From Ferruginibacter sp. (GTDB taxonomy: Bacteria; Bacteroidota; Bacteroidia; Chitinophagales; Chitinophagaceae), in NCBI GenBank assembly GCA_017983695.1, contig JAGOAX010000005.1, forward strand, positions 1-64,000: DNA of 64,000 nt. Direction: 5' to 3'. This document shows, in pieces, positions 7,642 to 16,401 of this stretch. The translations under genes were made by a program, and so were the position numbers. Each line of letters starts with the position of its first letter. Position 1 is the stretch's first letter. Under the pieces are notes generated by a model. That model did not search any database. It had not been told where the DNA came from and saw only the letters and a program-made list of their open reading frames with translations.

Positions 7642-8823
7642 TTATATCTCTTTTTTTAACTGAACTTTTAATTGTTCCATTGTTGTTTCTAAAAGTTTGA
7701 AAGAAATTATTTGTTTTTCTGAAATTCTAATTTTTTTAATAGCAAAGTATGGTTTATCGCCCTTATATCCAGTAGCCAGAATAGTTGCAGTCTCTCCAAC
7801 GGGAAGTGAAAGTTTTTCTTGGTCATTGTGAGTGAATGAATAACTATTATCCATTTTTTTATACCCAGGTATATACATTTTTTTATTACTAATAATTAGC
7901 GATACATAGACTGTATTAAAGTCTGAATGATTTTCAATAGAAGTAATAAGTTCAACTTCTTTTGTACGGGGATCGTCGTATAGCTTATCAATATTTGCCC
8001 ATCCAAGTTTCTTAATCGAAAAAATATAATTCGTATTGTAATCCTCAATAAACATATTTGTTCCTTTAGCAGAAAGCACTTCCTGTATAAATCTTAAATC
8101 ATTTCCTTTTGAAGTATCAATAGTGAATTTAATTTTAACAGGTTTATACATTTGTACTTTTCTACCGTTAACCAAAACTATTGTATCGTTTTGTACATTT
8201 TTATATTTATCAAAAAGAGTATCGCCGATTAAAGGCATTTCTGACACAAGCGAATTTTCAGGCCTGACCCATGTAATACTAATTTGTTCAAACTCTTTCC
8301 TTTTGATTTGCTCATTAAGAATTGGCCTTGGATTTATCCAATTAATCCCAAGGCTGTCTTTATTCCCTTCATAAACTTGCATTTTATCATCTTGATTATC
8401 ACGTGGCACAATTACCCCAATTACTTTATCTTCTGCAATATTCAATTGCTTATTATTTATTGTTGCATTTAAATAAACCATCCCACTGCTTTCAAGTTGT
8501 TGCCCATTTGAAGTTGTTGTCAAATTCCCAAGCACAAAATCTACAGGAGAAAATACCTCTTTAAATTCAAGATTAATTTGTCCTTTTACTGGTTGGCCTA
8601 TGCTATCAGTAAAAGTATTTTTATAAATCCGAAGTGTTGTTCCTAAACTGCCTTTAAGAGTAGTATCTCTGTCATTATTTAGTATGAAAGATTGTATAGC
8701 AATGCTATCAGTCGAATACAGCTTTTTAAGCACATCTGTTGCCTCTCCTTTATTATTATTACACGCTGTAAATAATACAGAGATAATTAGAAATGCGGGA
8801 ACCTTGATTGTTTCTATATACAT
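7642..8823 (-). CDS. Putative lipoprotein of unknown function
   Basis: The 393-residue protein begins with a hydrophobic signal ending in a lipobox-like FTAC at residue 21, followed by an asparagine-rich linker, so it is probably anchored to the membrane as a lipoprotein. The body is beta-rich and contains a conserved-looking block (GQPVKGQINLEF, FVLGNLTTTSNGQ) that I recognise from uncharacterised Bacteroidetes proteins but cannot name. It stands alone, convergent with metZ. Base composition is somewhat lower in GC than its neighbours. Confidence 0.7.
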   Translation of the reverse strand: MYIETIKVPAFLIISVLFTACNNNKGEATDVLKKLYSTDSIAIQSFILNNDRDTTLKGSLGTTLRIYKNTFTDSIGQPVKGQINLEFKEVFSPVDFVLGNLTTTSNGQQLESSGMVYLNATINNKQLNIAEDKVIGVIVPRDNQDDKMQVYEGNKDSLGINWINPRPILNEQIKRKEFEQISITWVRPENSLVSEMPLIGDTLFDKYKNVQNDTIVLVNGRKVQMYKPVKIKFTIDTSKGNDLRFIQEVLSAKGTNMFIEDYNTNYIFSIKKLGWANIDKLYDDPRTKEVELITSIENHSDFNTVYVSLIISNKKMYIPGYKKMDNSYSFTHNDQEKLSLPVGETATILATGYKGDKPYFAIKKIRISEKQIISFKLLETTMEQLKVQLKKEI

Positions 8824-8900
8824 ACCGATATTTTAAATTGCCCTTGTTACATAAATATACACAACCCATCCGCAAAAATCAATCATTTCTAAATAGCAAA

Positions 8901-8962
8901 ACACAATTAAAGCTCCCCAATGATATGCCGTACAAGTGTGCGACGCCAATGAAGCTAAATAG
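8901..8962 (+). repeat. Dispersed intergenic repeat, copy 2
   Basis: Runs from ACACAATTAAAGCTCC through GCCGTACAAGTGTGCGACGC to GAAGCTAAATAG. Copy 3 at 10065 shares the stretch GCCGTACAAGTGTGCGACGC exactly, as well as the ATTAAAGCTCC start. Confidence 0.75.
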
Positions 8963-8980
8963 AATTCCTTCAGCCAGTAA

Positions 8981-9007
8981 TAAAAAAGAAGGCTTAACAG
9001 CCTTCTT
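8981..9007 (-). terminator. Rho-independent terminator of the DUF2167 gene
   Basis: On the minus strand an 8-bp stem (AAGAAGGC with GCCTTCTT) with a 6-base loop is followed by a run of T, 24 bases after the DUF2167 stop codon. Confidence 0.75.
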
Positions 9008-9030
9008 CCATATCTAAGTTATTTTTAAAA

Positions 9031-9957
9031 TTATCCCACGCTGTTTTCTTCTGCCACCTGTGGCTTTTTACCAAAGAATTTTTTAATGCCTGCCCACACA
9101 GCTATTATTCCTATTAAAATAAATTTCCAACCGGCCAGGAAAAATTTACCTATTATAGCCCAAAAGCCAACTTTTAATAACACTTTACCCGCCACTAATC
9201 CACCAATTGTCCAGGCGGCAACATTATCAGTTTTAGAATCAAAGTCTTTGTAAGTATTCCCATCGGTAAAAGATGGCATGGCCAATACTTTATTAATATC
9301 TTTTTTTACAGAATCCAGCTCATTCATTGTAGCAACTGCATTCATTGAAAGCACACCTTTTCTTCCCAGAATCCGCACTTCATAATTCAGGGTATTTTCA
9401 TCGGCTCCTGCAAAATTCAGATTTTTTGCCCAATGTAACACCTTATTGGTTTTATCGTAAAATGGTTTTGATGCCCAGCCCACCATATTAATTGCGCCAT
9501 AACCTTGTGCAACTCTTGTTTTATTATCTTCTATTTCGTCCTTCTGTATTTCTTTCAACAGGTCATCATAATCAATTTTATCGGCATCATCATCTTTTAC
9601 ATAACCCGAAGCATCGTAGGTAATAATAAAGGCGTAAGATTTTTCGCCAAAGGGGCCGCTGCTTTCAGGAAACAGCATTCCTAAAATACCGGTTTGCGGA
9701 GGATTGCCCCACAACTCTGTTAATACATAATTACTTTGTTCGGGATTTAAAAATTTAAACCCGGCAGGTACATTCAATTTTGCAACACCGCCTGTTAATA
9801 CAATATTACCGGCCTCATACTTCATGGCATTGTCAACCGAATCAACGAATTTTTGCTGCTTTGCTATCAGCATAGCAACTGAATCTTTATCGCCTTTGGC
9901 AAATAAAACTGTAGAGAAGAATACAGTTACAAGAACACTCAATACGATTTGTTTCAT
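9031..9957 (-). CDS. DUF2167 membrane protein
   Basis: A 308-residue protein with a signal peptide (first 20 residues), a DUF2167 body (LWGNPPQTGILGMLFPE, GPFGEKSYAF, DYDDLLKEIQ), and a C-terminal hydrophobic segment (about residues 260-295) followed by a lysine-rich tail. The expected topology is a periplasmic domain held in the inner membrane. Function of the family is unknown. It is transcribed alone and has its own terminator downstream. Confidence 0.85.
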   Translation of the reverse strand: MKQIVLSVLVTVFFSTVLFAKGDKDSVAMLIAKQQKFVDSVDNAMKYEAGNIVLTGGVAKLNVPAGFKFLNPEQSNYVLTELWGNPPQTGILGMLFPESSGPFGEKSYAFIITYDASGYVKDDDADKIDYDDLLKEIQKDEIEDNKTRVAQGYGAINMVGWASKPFYDKTNKVLHWAKNLNFAGADENTLNYEVRILGRKGVLSMNAVATMNELDSVKKDINKVLAMPSFTDGNTYKDFDSKTDNVAAWTIGGLVAGKVLLKVGFWAIIGKFFLAGWKFILIGIIAVWAGIKKFFGKKPQVAEENSVG

Positions 9958-10064
9958 ACAGGTATGATTTTTTGGTTACCCAAATAAAGTATAATTATCT
10001 GTAAAAAAGAAATTATTGGATATGAACCTTGGAAAAAGTATGAAGTCCGCTATTAGATATAATA

Positions 10065-10140
10065 ACGCAATTAAAGCTCCTTATTGATATGCCGTACAAG
10101 TGTGCGACGCAACAATGCTAAATAGTATTATTAAAGCTCG
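10065..10140 (+). repeat. Dispersed intergenic repeat, copy 3
   Basis: Contains GCAATTAAAGCTCC, GCCGTACAAGTGTGCGACGC, AACAATGCTAAATAG and a closing ATTAAAGCTCG. It lies between the DUF2167 promoter region and the GNAT gene terminator. Confidence 0.75.
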
Positions 10141-10152
10141 TCCAAATAAAAT

Positions 10153-10175
10153 ATAAAAATGCTTTGCATTTTTAT
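10153..10175 (-). terminator. Hairpin at the end of the GNAT gene
   Basis: A perfect 10-bp AT-rich stem (ATAAAAATGC / GCATTTTTAT) with a 3-base loop begins inside the stop codon of the acetyltransferase and is followed on the minus strand by T-rich sequence. The low GC makes it a weak terminator. Confidence 0.45.
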
Positions 10176-10705
10176 TGTGCTTCATCTTTCCACTCTTCTT
10201 CTAAAATACTCATCTCCACCAAACTCCACCATTTGTCTTTAAACAGTAAACAATCCCTGTTGGTACCTTCAATTACCAATCCTGCTTTTTGATAACAACT
10301 GATGGCGGCTTTATTAAAATCATACACACCCAAACAAATGCGATGGAGATTTAAATCTTCGAAACCAATTTTTAATACTGCACTTACCATTTGCCTGCAA
10401 TAGCCTTTACCCTGGTATTCGGGAGCTACCAATACCCTGCTGATTCTTCCGGCCTTATTTTTTTTGCTGATGCCACCTAAAGAAATATGGCCTACGGTTT
10501 TTCCGGTCTCGGCATGAATGGCTTTATAAATAAAAGCTTCGGAGTTTTTAATGTCGTTCACATCTTCGATATACCATTCCATACTGGATTGTGTGAGTGG
10601 AAAACTGAATAATGCACCTGACCAGTTCATTAAAATTTCTTCATCGCTGACCCATGCCATCAATTCTGTAAAATCTTTATTGGTAAAATATTCTAATGTA
10701 ATCAT
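10172..10705 (-). CDS. GNAT-family N-acetyltransferase (RimJ/RimL type)
   Basis: The 177-residue protein has a complete GNAT fold: motif A as ISRVLVAPEYQGKGYCRQMV (acetyl-CoA pyrophosphate loop) at about residues 100-120, and motif B as LGVYDFNKAAISCYQKAG near 135-153. The family transfers acetyl groups to amines such as protein N-termini, antibiotics or small metabolites; the substrate cannot be read here. It appears to be a single-gene unit. Confidence 0.85.
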   Translation of the reverse strand: MITLEYFTNKDFTELMAWVSDEEILMNWSGALFSFPLTQSSMEWYIEDVNDIKNSEAFIYKAIHAETGKTVGHISLGGISKKNKAGRISRVLVAPEYQGKGYCRQMVSAVLKIGFEDLNLHRICLGVYDFNKAAISCYQKAGLVIEGTNRDCLLFKDKWWSLVEMSILEEEWKDEAQ

Positions 10706-10852
10706 GCTTTAAGGTTGGGCTGCAAGGTATAACTAAGCATGTTATTAGAGAGAGAATTTTAAATAATGAATTCAGGTAAGAAAAAAATGATTAGTACAAA
10801 AAGCCTCAGTATATATTTTCAACAGATTTCTCCTTCGTCGAAATGACAGCTA

Positions 10853-12121
10853 TTAATGATCATTTAATGGCAAACCCTTTTTCTGAAAATCGATCCAGTT
10901 TAAATATTCAGGAGCAACACGGTGTTCTTCCATGGTAATACAATCATCAACAGGGCAAACTAATTTACACAAATTACAACCCACACATTCCTCATCAATG
11001 ATGGTGTATTTATTATAAGGTTTTCCGTATTCTAATTTAATGGATTGATGAGAAGTATCTTCACAAGCGATATAACATAAGCCACAGTGAATACATTTAT
11101 CCTGGTTTATTTTCGCTATGTGGTGATAGTTGATATCCAGGTCTTCCCAATGTGTAATGGTAGCAACACTTTTACCAATAAAATCGTTCAGTGTTGCAAA
11201 TCCTTTTTCATCCATCCAGTTATTCAACCCTTCGCACATATCTTCCACAATTCTAAACCCATTTTTCATGGCTGCTGTACACACCTGTACATTACTTGCA
11301 CCCAATAACATAAACTCTACAGCATCTTTCCATGTTTCAATACCACCAATACCGCTGACAGGTACTTTTTTAGTTAACTCATCCTGTGCAATAGTGGTCA
11401 GCATTTTTAAAGCAATAGGTTTTACTGCCGGTCCGCAGTAGCCGCCAAAAACAGATTTGCCTGCCACATAAGGATTAGGAACGAGTGTATCCAGATCAAC
11501 ACCGGTTACCGATTGAATGGTATTGATCAGCGACAATGCATTCGTGCCTGCTTTTACAACCGATCTTCCTGTGGGTACAACAGAGTGTACATTGGGTGTG
11601 AGTTTTGTTATTACCGGAATCGTTGCTTTTTCCATCACCCACTCTAATACCATGCAGGCAATTTCCGGGTCTTGCCCCACGGCTGCTCCCATGCCACGTT
11701 CTGTCATGCCATGCGGACAACCAAAATTTAATTCTAATCCATGTGCGCCGGTGTCTTCTACTTTTTTAATTAATTCATGCCAACTGTTTTTATCATTGTC
11801 GGCCATTAGCGAAACGATCATTGCCCTGTCGGGGAATAATTTTACACATTCTGCAATCTCTTTTAAATTTATTGCCAATGGCCTGTCGCTGATGAGTTCA
11901 ATATTATTAAACCCCATTACTCTTTGTCCACCATAATCCACAGCAGAATAACGTGAAGAAACATTTTTTACCTGGCTGCCTAAAGTTTTCCAAACCACGC
12001 CTCCCCAGCCGGCTTCAAATGCACGGAGTACATTATACTTTTTATCTGTTGGTGGCGCACTGGCTAACCAAAATGGGTTGGGAGATTTTATGCCGAGGAA
12101 ATTTGATGCGATATTTGCCAT
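10853..12121 (-). CDS. preA: Dihydropyrimidine dehydrogenase subunit PreA
   Basis: The 422-residue protein joins a dihydroorotate-dehydrogenase-like FMN barrel (ELNFGCPHGMTERGMG, with the catalytic cysteine; later SGIGGIETWKDAVEFMLLGA) to a C-terminal ferredoxin domain with two 4Fe-4S sets, CIHCGLCYIAC and CVGCNLCKLVC. With PreT it reduces uracil or thymine with NADH, the first step of reductive pyrimidine breakdown, in the cytoplasm. It is the last gene of the minus-strand pyrimidine block and is separated from preT by a GxxExxY gene inside inverted repeats. Confidence 0.93.
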   Translation of the reverse strand: MANIASNFLGIKSPNPFWLASAPPTDKKYNVLRAFEAGWGGVVWKTLGSQVKNVSSRYSAVDYGGQRVMGFNNIELISDRPLAINLKEIAECVKLFPDRAMIVSLMADNDKNSWHELIKKVEDTGAHGLELNFGCPHGMTERGMGAAVGQDPEIACMVLEWVMEKATIPVITKLTPNVHSVVPTGRSVVKAGTNALSLINTIQSVTGVDLDTLVPNPYVAGKSVFGGYCGPAVKPIALKMLTTIAQDELTKKVPVSGIGGIETWKDAVEFMLLGASNVQVCTAAMKNGFRIVEDMCEGLNNWMDEKGFATLNDFIGKSVATITHWEDLDINYHHIAKINQDKCIHCGLCYIACEDTSHQSIKLEYGKPYNKYTIIDEECVGCNLCKLVCPVDDCITMEEHRVAPEYLNWIDFQKKGLPLNDH

Positions 12122-12125
12122 GTTG

Positions 12126-12164
12126 ATTTTTCACGCCAAGCCGCAAAGAGGCAAAGGCGCTAAG
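12126..12164. repeat. Left border repeat of the GxxExxY gene
   Basis: The first 23 bases, beginning ATTTTTCACGCCAAG, are the inverted partner of 12565-12587 (22 of 23). The full 39 bases resemble the solo copy at 23659-23699 read on the opposite strand. The repeat starts 5 bases upstream of the preA start codon. Confidence 0.8.
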
Positions 12165-12166
12165 TT

Positions 12167-12547
12167 TTATAAGTTGTTAACAATACGATGAATACCATCT
12201 TTAATTAAGGGCACATTAAAATTTATTAGTAACCCCAGCCTACAGCCTGTCAGTTTTAAATAAGTTTGAACTTGCTTATAGTGAACAGGCGCTAATGCTT
12301 CTATTGATTTTAATTCGATTATTACTTTGTTATCGATAAGGATATCAGCTCTAAAACCTGCGTCCATTTTTATAGTTTCGTGAACTAATGGTATAGGGTG
12401 TTGTCTATAAATCGAAATGCCATTCTTTTGCCATTCATAACAAAATATTTCTTCGTAAACTGATTCAAATAAACCCGGTCCGTATTGTGTATGTATTTTA
12501 AAACACAAGTCAACAACTAATTTTGATATTTCGTTTTCGGTAGGCAT
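12167..12547 (-). CDS. GxxExxY protein (PD-(D/E)XK nuclease-fold, PDDEXK_3)
   Basis: A 126-residue protein carrying the name-giving motif as GPGLFESVYEE near residue 23 and a nuclease-fold core RADILIDNKVIIELKS (Asp...Glu-x-Lys) near residues 68-83. Members are widespread in Bacteroidetes and have no proven role; a DNase or structural nuclease-fold function is inference. It sits between preT and preA, enzymes that form one complex, and is flanked by inverted repeats; the repeat on its 5' side forms the last codons of preT. The start ATG at 12547 gives the usual family length. Confidence 0.87.
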   Translation of the reverse strand: MPTENEISKLVVDLCFKIHTQYGPGLFESVYEEIFCYEWQKNGISIYRQHPIPLVHETIKMDAGFRADILIDNKVIIELKSIEALAPVHYKQVQTYLKLTGCRLGLLINFNVPLIKDGIHRIVNNL

Positions 12548-12560
12548 TCTTTGCGTCTTC

Positions 12561-13913
12561 TTAACTTTGCGCCTTGGCGTGAAAAATATATCTTAAAATA
12601 GCCGCTGCCCCATCTTTCCCCGCCTGTACTGCATCTACTACTTCTTTACCGCCATTCACACAATCTCCGCCGGCAAACACGCCTTTGATATTTGTTGATG
12701 TGGCTTCTGTATTTATTTTACCTTTTGAATTTTTAATTTTGAATGCTTCCACCAAACTTTCAAACGGCATTTGCCCTGCGGCTTTAATTACCATATCAAC
12801 CTCTAATGAAAATGTTTCACCAGTTTCAACAGGGCTTCTTCTGCCGCTGGCATCGGGCTCACCTAGTTGCATTACACTACAAATAATTTCAGAAACTTTT
12901 CCGTTAACACCTTTTAATTCTTTAGGCGCAGCCAGCCAGATTATTTTGCAGCCATCCAGCATGGCAATATCTAATTCATGTTGTGTGCAGGGCATTTCTT
13001 CCTGTGTTCTTCTGTACAACATGGTTACTTCTTTTGCACCCAAACGTTTGGCTTGTGTTGCAGCATCAATCGCCGTCATACCCATACCAATTACAGCAAC
13101 TTTATCTCCTACTGCAATTTTATCAAAGCCTTTACTGCGCAGCTTATAAATAAATTCAATTGCATCTTCTACACCTTCCAGATCTTCGCCGGGGATATCC
13201 AGCTGCCTTGCTAAGCCAACACCAATACCCAAAAAAACGGCATCATAATTTTTTTGCAGATCTGCCAATGAAATGTTCTTTCCTAATTCCTGGTTATATT
13301 TTATTTCTATGCCGCCCAGCGATAAAATATAATTCACTTCATCTTCACAAAACTCCGGTGTTACTTTATAGGCAGCAATGCCGTATGTCATCAAACCGCC
13401 GCCTTTACTTTCTTTTTCATAGATGGTAACATCAATACCTTCTCTTGACAAAACATGGGCACAGCTTAACCCTGCCGGGCCGGCGCCAACAATGGCAACT
13501 TTTTTCCCTGCTGATGGTTTTCTTTTAAATAATTGCCATTTTTGTTGCATTGCTTTTTCTGTGCTGTAACGCTGCAGTTTAGCAATAGGAATGGGTGGCT
13601 CATCCATTAAATTAAATACACAACTCCCTTCGCATAATTTTTCAACCGGGCAAACCTTGCTGCAACCGGCTCCCATAATGTTGGACAAAAAAATTGTGTG
13701 TGCACTTCCTTTGATATTATCCGAAGTAATTTGTTTGATAAACTTAGGTACATTAATTCCGGTAGGACAGCTTTTAATACAGGGTGCATCATAACAAAAC
13801 AAACAGCGGTTGGCTTCAACCAGCGCCGCATTGTGCGTTTCAAACGGTGGATGAATATCGCTGAAGTTTTCGGCGTATTGTTGTTGTGATAATTTATTGT
13901 TTGTAATTGCCAT
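12561..13913 (-). CDS. preT: Dihydropyrimidine dehydrogenase subunit PreT
   Basis: This 450-residue flavoprotein has an N-terminal Fe-S region (CLFCYDAPCIKSCPTGINVP and CPVEKLCEGSC), an FAD site (VGAGPAGLSCAHVL, about residue 140) and an NAD(P)H site (GMGMTAIDAATQAKRLGA). It passes electrons from NAD(P)H to PreA. A glutamate synthase small subunit is the look-alike, but preA nearby settles the call. The last six residues (HAKAQS) are encoded by the right border repeat of the GxxExxY element, so the native C-terminus was probably replaced. An AT-rich in-frame segment lies near 12722-12747. Confidence 0.92.
   Translation of the reverse strand: MAITNNKLSQQQYAENFSDIHPPFETHNAALVEANRCLFCYDAPCIKSCPTGINVPKFIKQITSDNIKGSAHTIFLSNIMGAGCSKVCPVEKLCEGSCVFNLMDEPPIPIAKLQRYSTEKAMQQKWQLFKRKPSAGKKVAIVGAGPAGLSCAHVLSREGIDVTIYEKESKGGGLMTYGIAAYKVTPEFCEDEVNYILSLGGIEIKYNQELGKNISLADLQKNYDAVFLGIGVGLARQLDIPGEDLEGVEDAIEFIYKLRSKGFDKIAVGDKVAVIGMGMTAIDAATQAKRLGAKEVTMLYRRTQEEMPCTQHELDIAMLDGCKIIWLAAPKELKGVNGKVSEIICSVMQLGEPDASGRRSPVETGETFSLEVDMVIKAAGQMPFESLVEAFKIKNSKGKINTEATSTNIKGVFAGGDCVNGGKEVVDAVQAGKDGAAAILRYIFHAKAQS
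12565..12587. repeat. Right border inverted repeat of the GxxExxY gene
   Basis: Reverse complement of 12126-12148 with one mismatch. It lies inside the 3' end of preT. Confidence 0.8.
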
Positions 13914-13926
13914 AAATTATTTTCGG

Positions 13927-14061
13927 CCTCACCCCAACCCCTCTCCCAAGGAGAGGGAACTCGAATTTGGCAGTATGTAAAATCAGTTCTTTATTATATA
14001 AAATATTCTTCTTGTCAATCTTCTCCATTTCCCTTCCCTTTGGGGGAAGGATAGGATGGGG
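13927..14061. repeat. Two C-rich/G-rich hairpins in the preT upstream gap
   Basis: 13927-13960 carries ACCCCTCTCCCAAGGAGAGGG, and 14026-14061 carries CCCTTCCCTTTGGGGGAAGG followed by ATGGGG. Both belong to the window-wide hairpin family and fill the 148-bp gap between the ureidopropionase stop and the preT start. They may mark transcript ends or be REP-like. Confidence 0.6.
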
Positions 14062-14928
14062 CTACAGTTCCGTCAACTTTCCATAAGTCTCTGGTCTCCT
14101 ATCCCTGAAGAATTGCCACACACTTCTCACTTCTTCAATCATATCCAGATCAAATTCAGCAATCAATAATTCATCTTTGTCTTCGCTGGCCTGTGCAAAA
14201 ATTTGTCCACGTGGATCTACAAAATAACTGCTGCCATAAAACTTACCAAGGTTCCATGGTTTCTCTTCTCCCACACGATTAATGCAACCCATAAAATATC
14301 CATTAGCAGCAGCATGTGCAGGTTGCTCCAGTTTCCATAAATATTGTGAGAGTCCTGCAACAGTTGCAGAAGGATTGTAAACAATCTCTGCACCATTCAA
14401 TCCCAAACATCTTGCACCGTCAGGAAAATGACGGTCGTAACAAATGTACACACCAATCTTTGCATACTTCGTTTGAAAAACAGGATAGCCTAAATTACCT
14501 GGTTTAAAGAAAAATTTTTCCCAAAAACCTGATGTATGCGGAATATGATTTTTTCTGTACTTGCCAAGGTAAGTTCCATCAGCATCAATCACTGCAGCTG
14601 TATTGTATAAAACACCGGCCTGTTCCTTTTCATAAATGGGAACGATGATAACCATGTTATACTTTTTAGCATAAGTTGCCATTAAATCTGTTGTTGGGCC
14701 GGGAACAGACTCCGCACTTTCGTACCATTTTTTATCTTGTCCCGGGCAGAAATAAGGTGTATTGAAAATTTCCTGTAAACAAAGTATCTGTACGCCTTTT
14801 TTTCCGGCTTCTTCAATTAATGGAATATGCTTTTGCACCATAGCATCAACAATTTCTTTGATCGTTCCTTCACCCTCTGTTTTGGGTAAACTCATTTGGA
14901 TGAGTCCTGATTTAATAATTCTTGGCAT
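14062..14928 (-). CDS. Beta-ureidopropionase / N-carbamoyl amidohydrolase (nitrilase superfamily)
   Basis: The 288-residue enzyme has the nitrilase Glu-Lys-Cys triad: LCLQEIFNTPYFC, YRKNHIPH and VYICYDRHFPDGAR with Cys163. The EIFNTPYFC and CYDRHFPDGAR forms are those of beta-ureidopropionases. It would cleave N-carbamoyl-beta-alanine to beta-alanine, CO2 and ammonia in the cytoplasm, the third step of reductive pyrimidine breakdown. It starts 5 bases after the dihydropyrimidinase stop, so the two are surely cotranscribed. N-carbamoylputrescine amidase is the close alternative, made unlikely by context. Confidence 0.9.
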   Translation of the reverse strand: MPRIIKSGLIQMSLPKTEGEGTIKEIVDAMVQKHIPLIEEAGKKGVQILCLQEIFNTPYFCPGQDKKWYESAESVPGPTTDLMATYAKKYNMVIIVPIYEKEQAGVLYNTAAVIDADGTYLGKYRKNHIPHTSGFWEKFFFKPGNLGYPVFQTKYAKIGVYICYDRHFPDGARCLGLNGAEIVYNPSATVAGLSQYLWKLEQPAHAAANGYFMGCINRVGEEKPWNLGKFYGSSYFVDPRGQIFAQASEDKDELLIAEFDLDMIEEVRSVWQFFRDRRPETYGKLTEL

Positions 14929-14933
14929 AGTGT

Positions 14934-16316
14934 TTAAATTGTTTGTGAGACTTTACTTCGTTTTATAAATTTACCAAATCCTTTATCAATTTTGCATTCA
15001 TTATTTTCAATGGCGACAGTTCCTCTTAGTAAAACTGTTTTTACTTTACCGGTTAATTCCCATCCTTCATAACCACTGTAATCCACATTCATATGGTGTG
15101 TTGCTGTAGAGAGAGTATGTTTTTCATTTGGATCAAAAATCACAATATCGGCATCACTGCCAACTGCAATAGTTCCTTTTCGTGGAAACATACCGAATAT
15201 TTTTGCAGGATTAGTACAGGCTACTTCCACATATTTGTTCAATGTAATTTTGTTTTTTGCAACGCCTTCGCTGAAAAATAATTCCATCCGGTTTTCTATC
15301 GCAGGATGTCCATTAGGAATTTTACTGAAATCATCTTTGCCCATTAATTTCTGTTCCCATTTAAAAGGGCAATGATCGGTTGCAACAACCTGTACCAAGC
15401 CCTGGTTAATACCGGCCCATAAAGTTTGCTGATCTTTCTTTTCTCTTAAAGGCGGACTCATTACCCATTTAGCGCCTTCAAAGTTTTGTTCATACAATGA
15501 AGCATCCAAGATCAAATATTGAATACAGGTTTCTACAAACATTTTTTGATTGCGTTTGGTAGCATTACGCACTGCATTCAATGCACCTTCGCAGGTAAGA
15601 TGAACAATGTAGCCCGGGCAACCGGTATATGAAGCCATATCCACAAATCGTTCGCTGGCTTCTGCTTCTGTAATCTCTGGTTGAGATAAATAATGATAGA
15701 GTGGAGAAAGTTTTCCTTCTCCTCTGTGTTTCTGGGTAAGATAATCGATCATATCGCCATTGGTGGCGTGTACATTTATTAAGCCGCCATGTTTTTTTAC
15801 TTCTTCCATCAAGCCGATCATCTGCCGTTCGTCAATCATCAAAGCACCTTTATAAGCCATGAATGTTTTAAAAGAAGTAATACCTTCCTCTTCAATAAAA
15901 TCTTTTATTTCTTTTTTTGTATCATCATTAAAATCGGTAACCGCCATATGAAAACTATAATCGCCTACACAGTTATTATCGCTTCGTCCTTTCCATTCGG
16001 CTAATGCGGCATTCAAACTATTGCCTTGTTTTTGTAAAATAAAATCTATTACCATTGTTGTGCCGCCATACAATGCCGCTCTTGTTCCGGTTTCGTAATT
16101 ATCGCTGGAATAGGTTCCCATAAAAGGCATGTCTAAATGTACATGCGGATCAATTCCACCCGGAAAAACTAATTTACCTAAAGCATCAATTTCCTTATCG
16201 GCTTTTACATTTAAGTTTTTGCCGATGGCAGTAATAATTTCGCCTTCAATAAAAATATCAGCTACATAATTGTCTGTAGCTGTAATGATGTTTCCATTTT
16301 TGATTAAGACAGACAT
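14934..16316 (-). CDS. hydA: Dihydropyrimidinase (hydantoinase)
   Basis: The 460-residue amidohydrolase has the metal ligands DPHVHLD near residue 57, the carboxylated lysine Lys156 in FMAYKGAL, the histidine in IVHLTCEG and the ATDHCPF motif. It opens the dihydrouracil ring to N-carbamoyl-beta-alanine and is probably a cytoplasmic tetramer. Length is normal. It lies directly upstream of the ureidopropionase gene. The gap to the ORF6N gene upstream contains one of the ORF6N-associated palindromes. Confidence 0.93.
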   Translation of the reverse strand: MSVLIKNGNIITATDNYVADIFIEGEIITAIGKNLNVKADKEIDALGKLVFPGGIDPHVHLDMPFMGTYSSDNYETGTRAALYGGTTMVIDFILQKQGNSLNAALAEWKGRSDNNCVGDYSFHMAVTDFNDDTKKEIKDFIEEEGITSFKTFMAYKGALMIDERQMIGLMEEVKKHGGLINVHATNGDMIDYLTQKHRGEGKLSPLYHYLSQPEITEAEASERFVDMASYTGCPGYIVHLTCEGALNAVRNATKRNQKMFVETCIQYLILDASLYEQNFEGAKWVMSPPLREKKDQQTLWAGINQGLVQVVATDHCPFKWEQKLMGKDDFSKIPNGHPAIENRMELFFSEGVAKNKITLNKYVEVACTNPAKIFGMFPRKGTIAVGSDADIVIFDPNEKHTLSTATHHMNVDYSGYEGWELTGKVKTVLLRGTVAIENNECKIDKGFGKFIKRSKVSQTI

Positions 16317-16378
16317 GATTATGTATTATTTATGAGATTTCAAATTTGAGCCCTCAAATTATTTTATTTTTCAACTTG

Positions 16379-16398
16379 ATGTCACAATTTGTGATGAT
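16379..16398. repeat. Palindrome after the ORF6N stop codon
   Basis: TCACA-ATT-TGTGA core with partial flanking symmetry. It starts 4 bases past the ORF6N stop and resembles the two palindromes inside that gene. Confidence 0.6.
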
Positions 16399-16401
16399 AG
16401 A

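Noticed and set aside
10820..10848. TTTCTCCTTCGTCGAAATGACA motif before preA's 3' end as a dispersed repeat
   Set aside because: It looks like a repeat I have seen in related genomes, but only one copy is visible here, so I did not annotate it.
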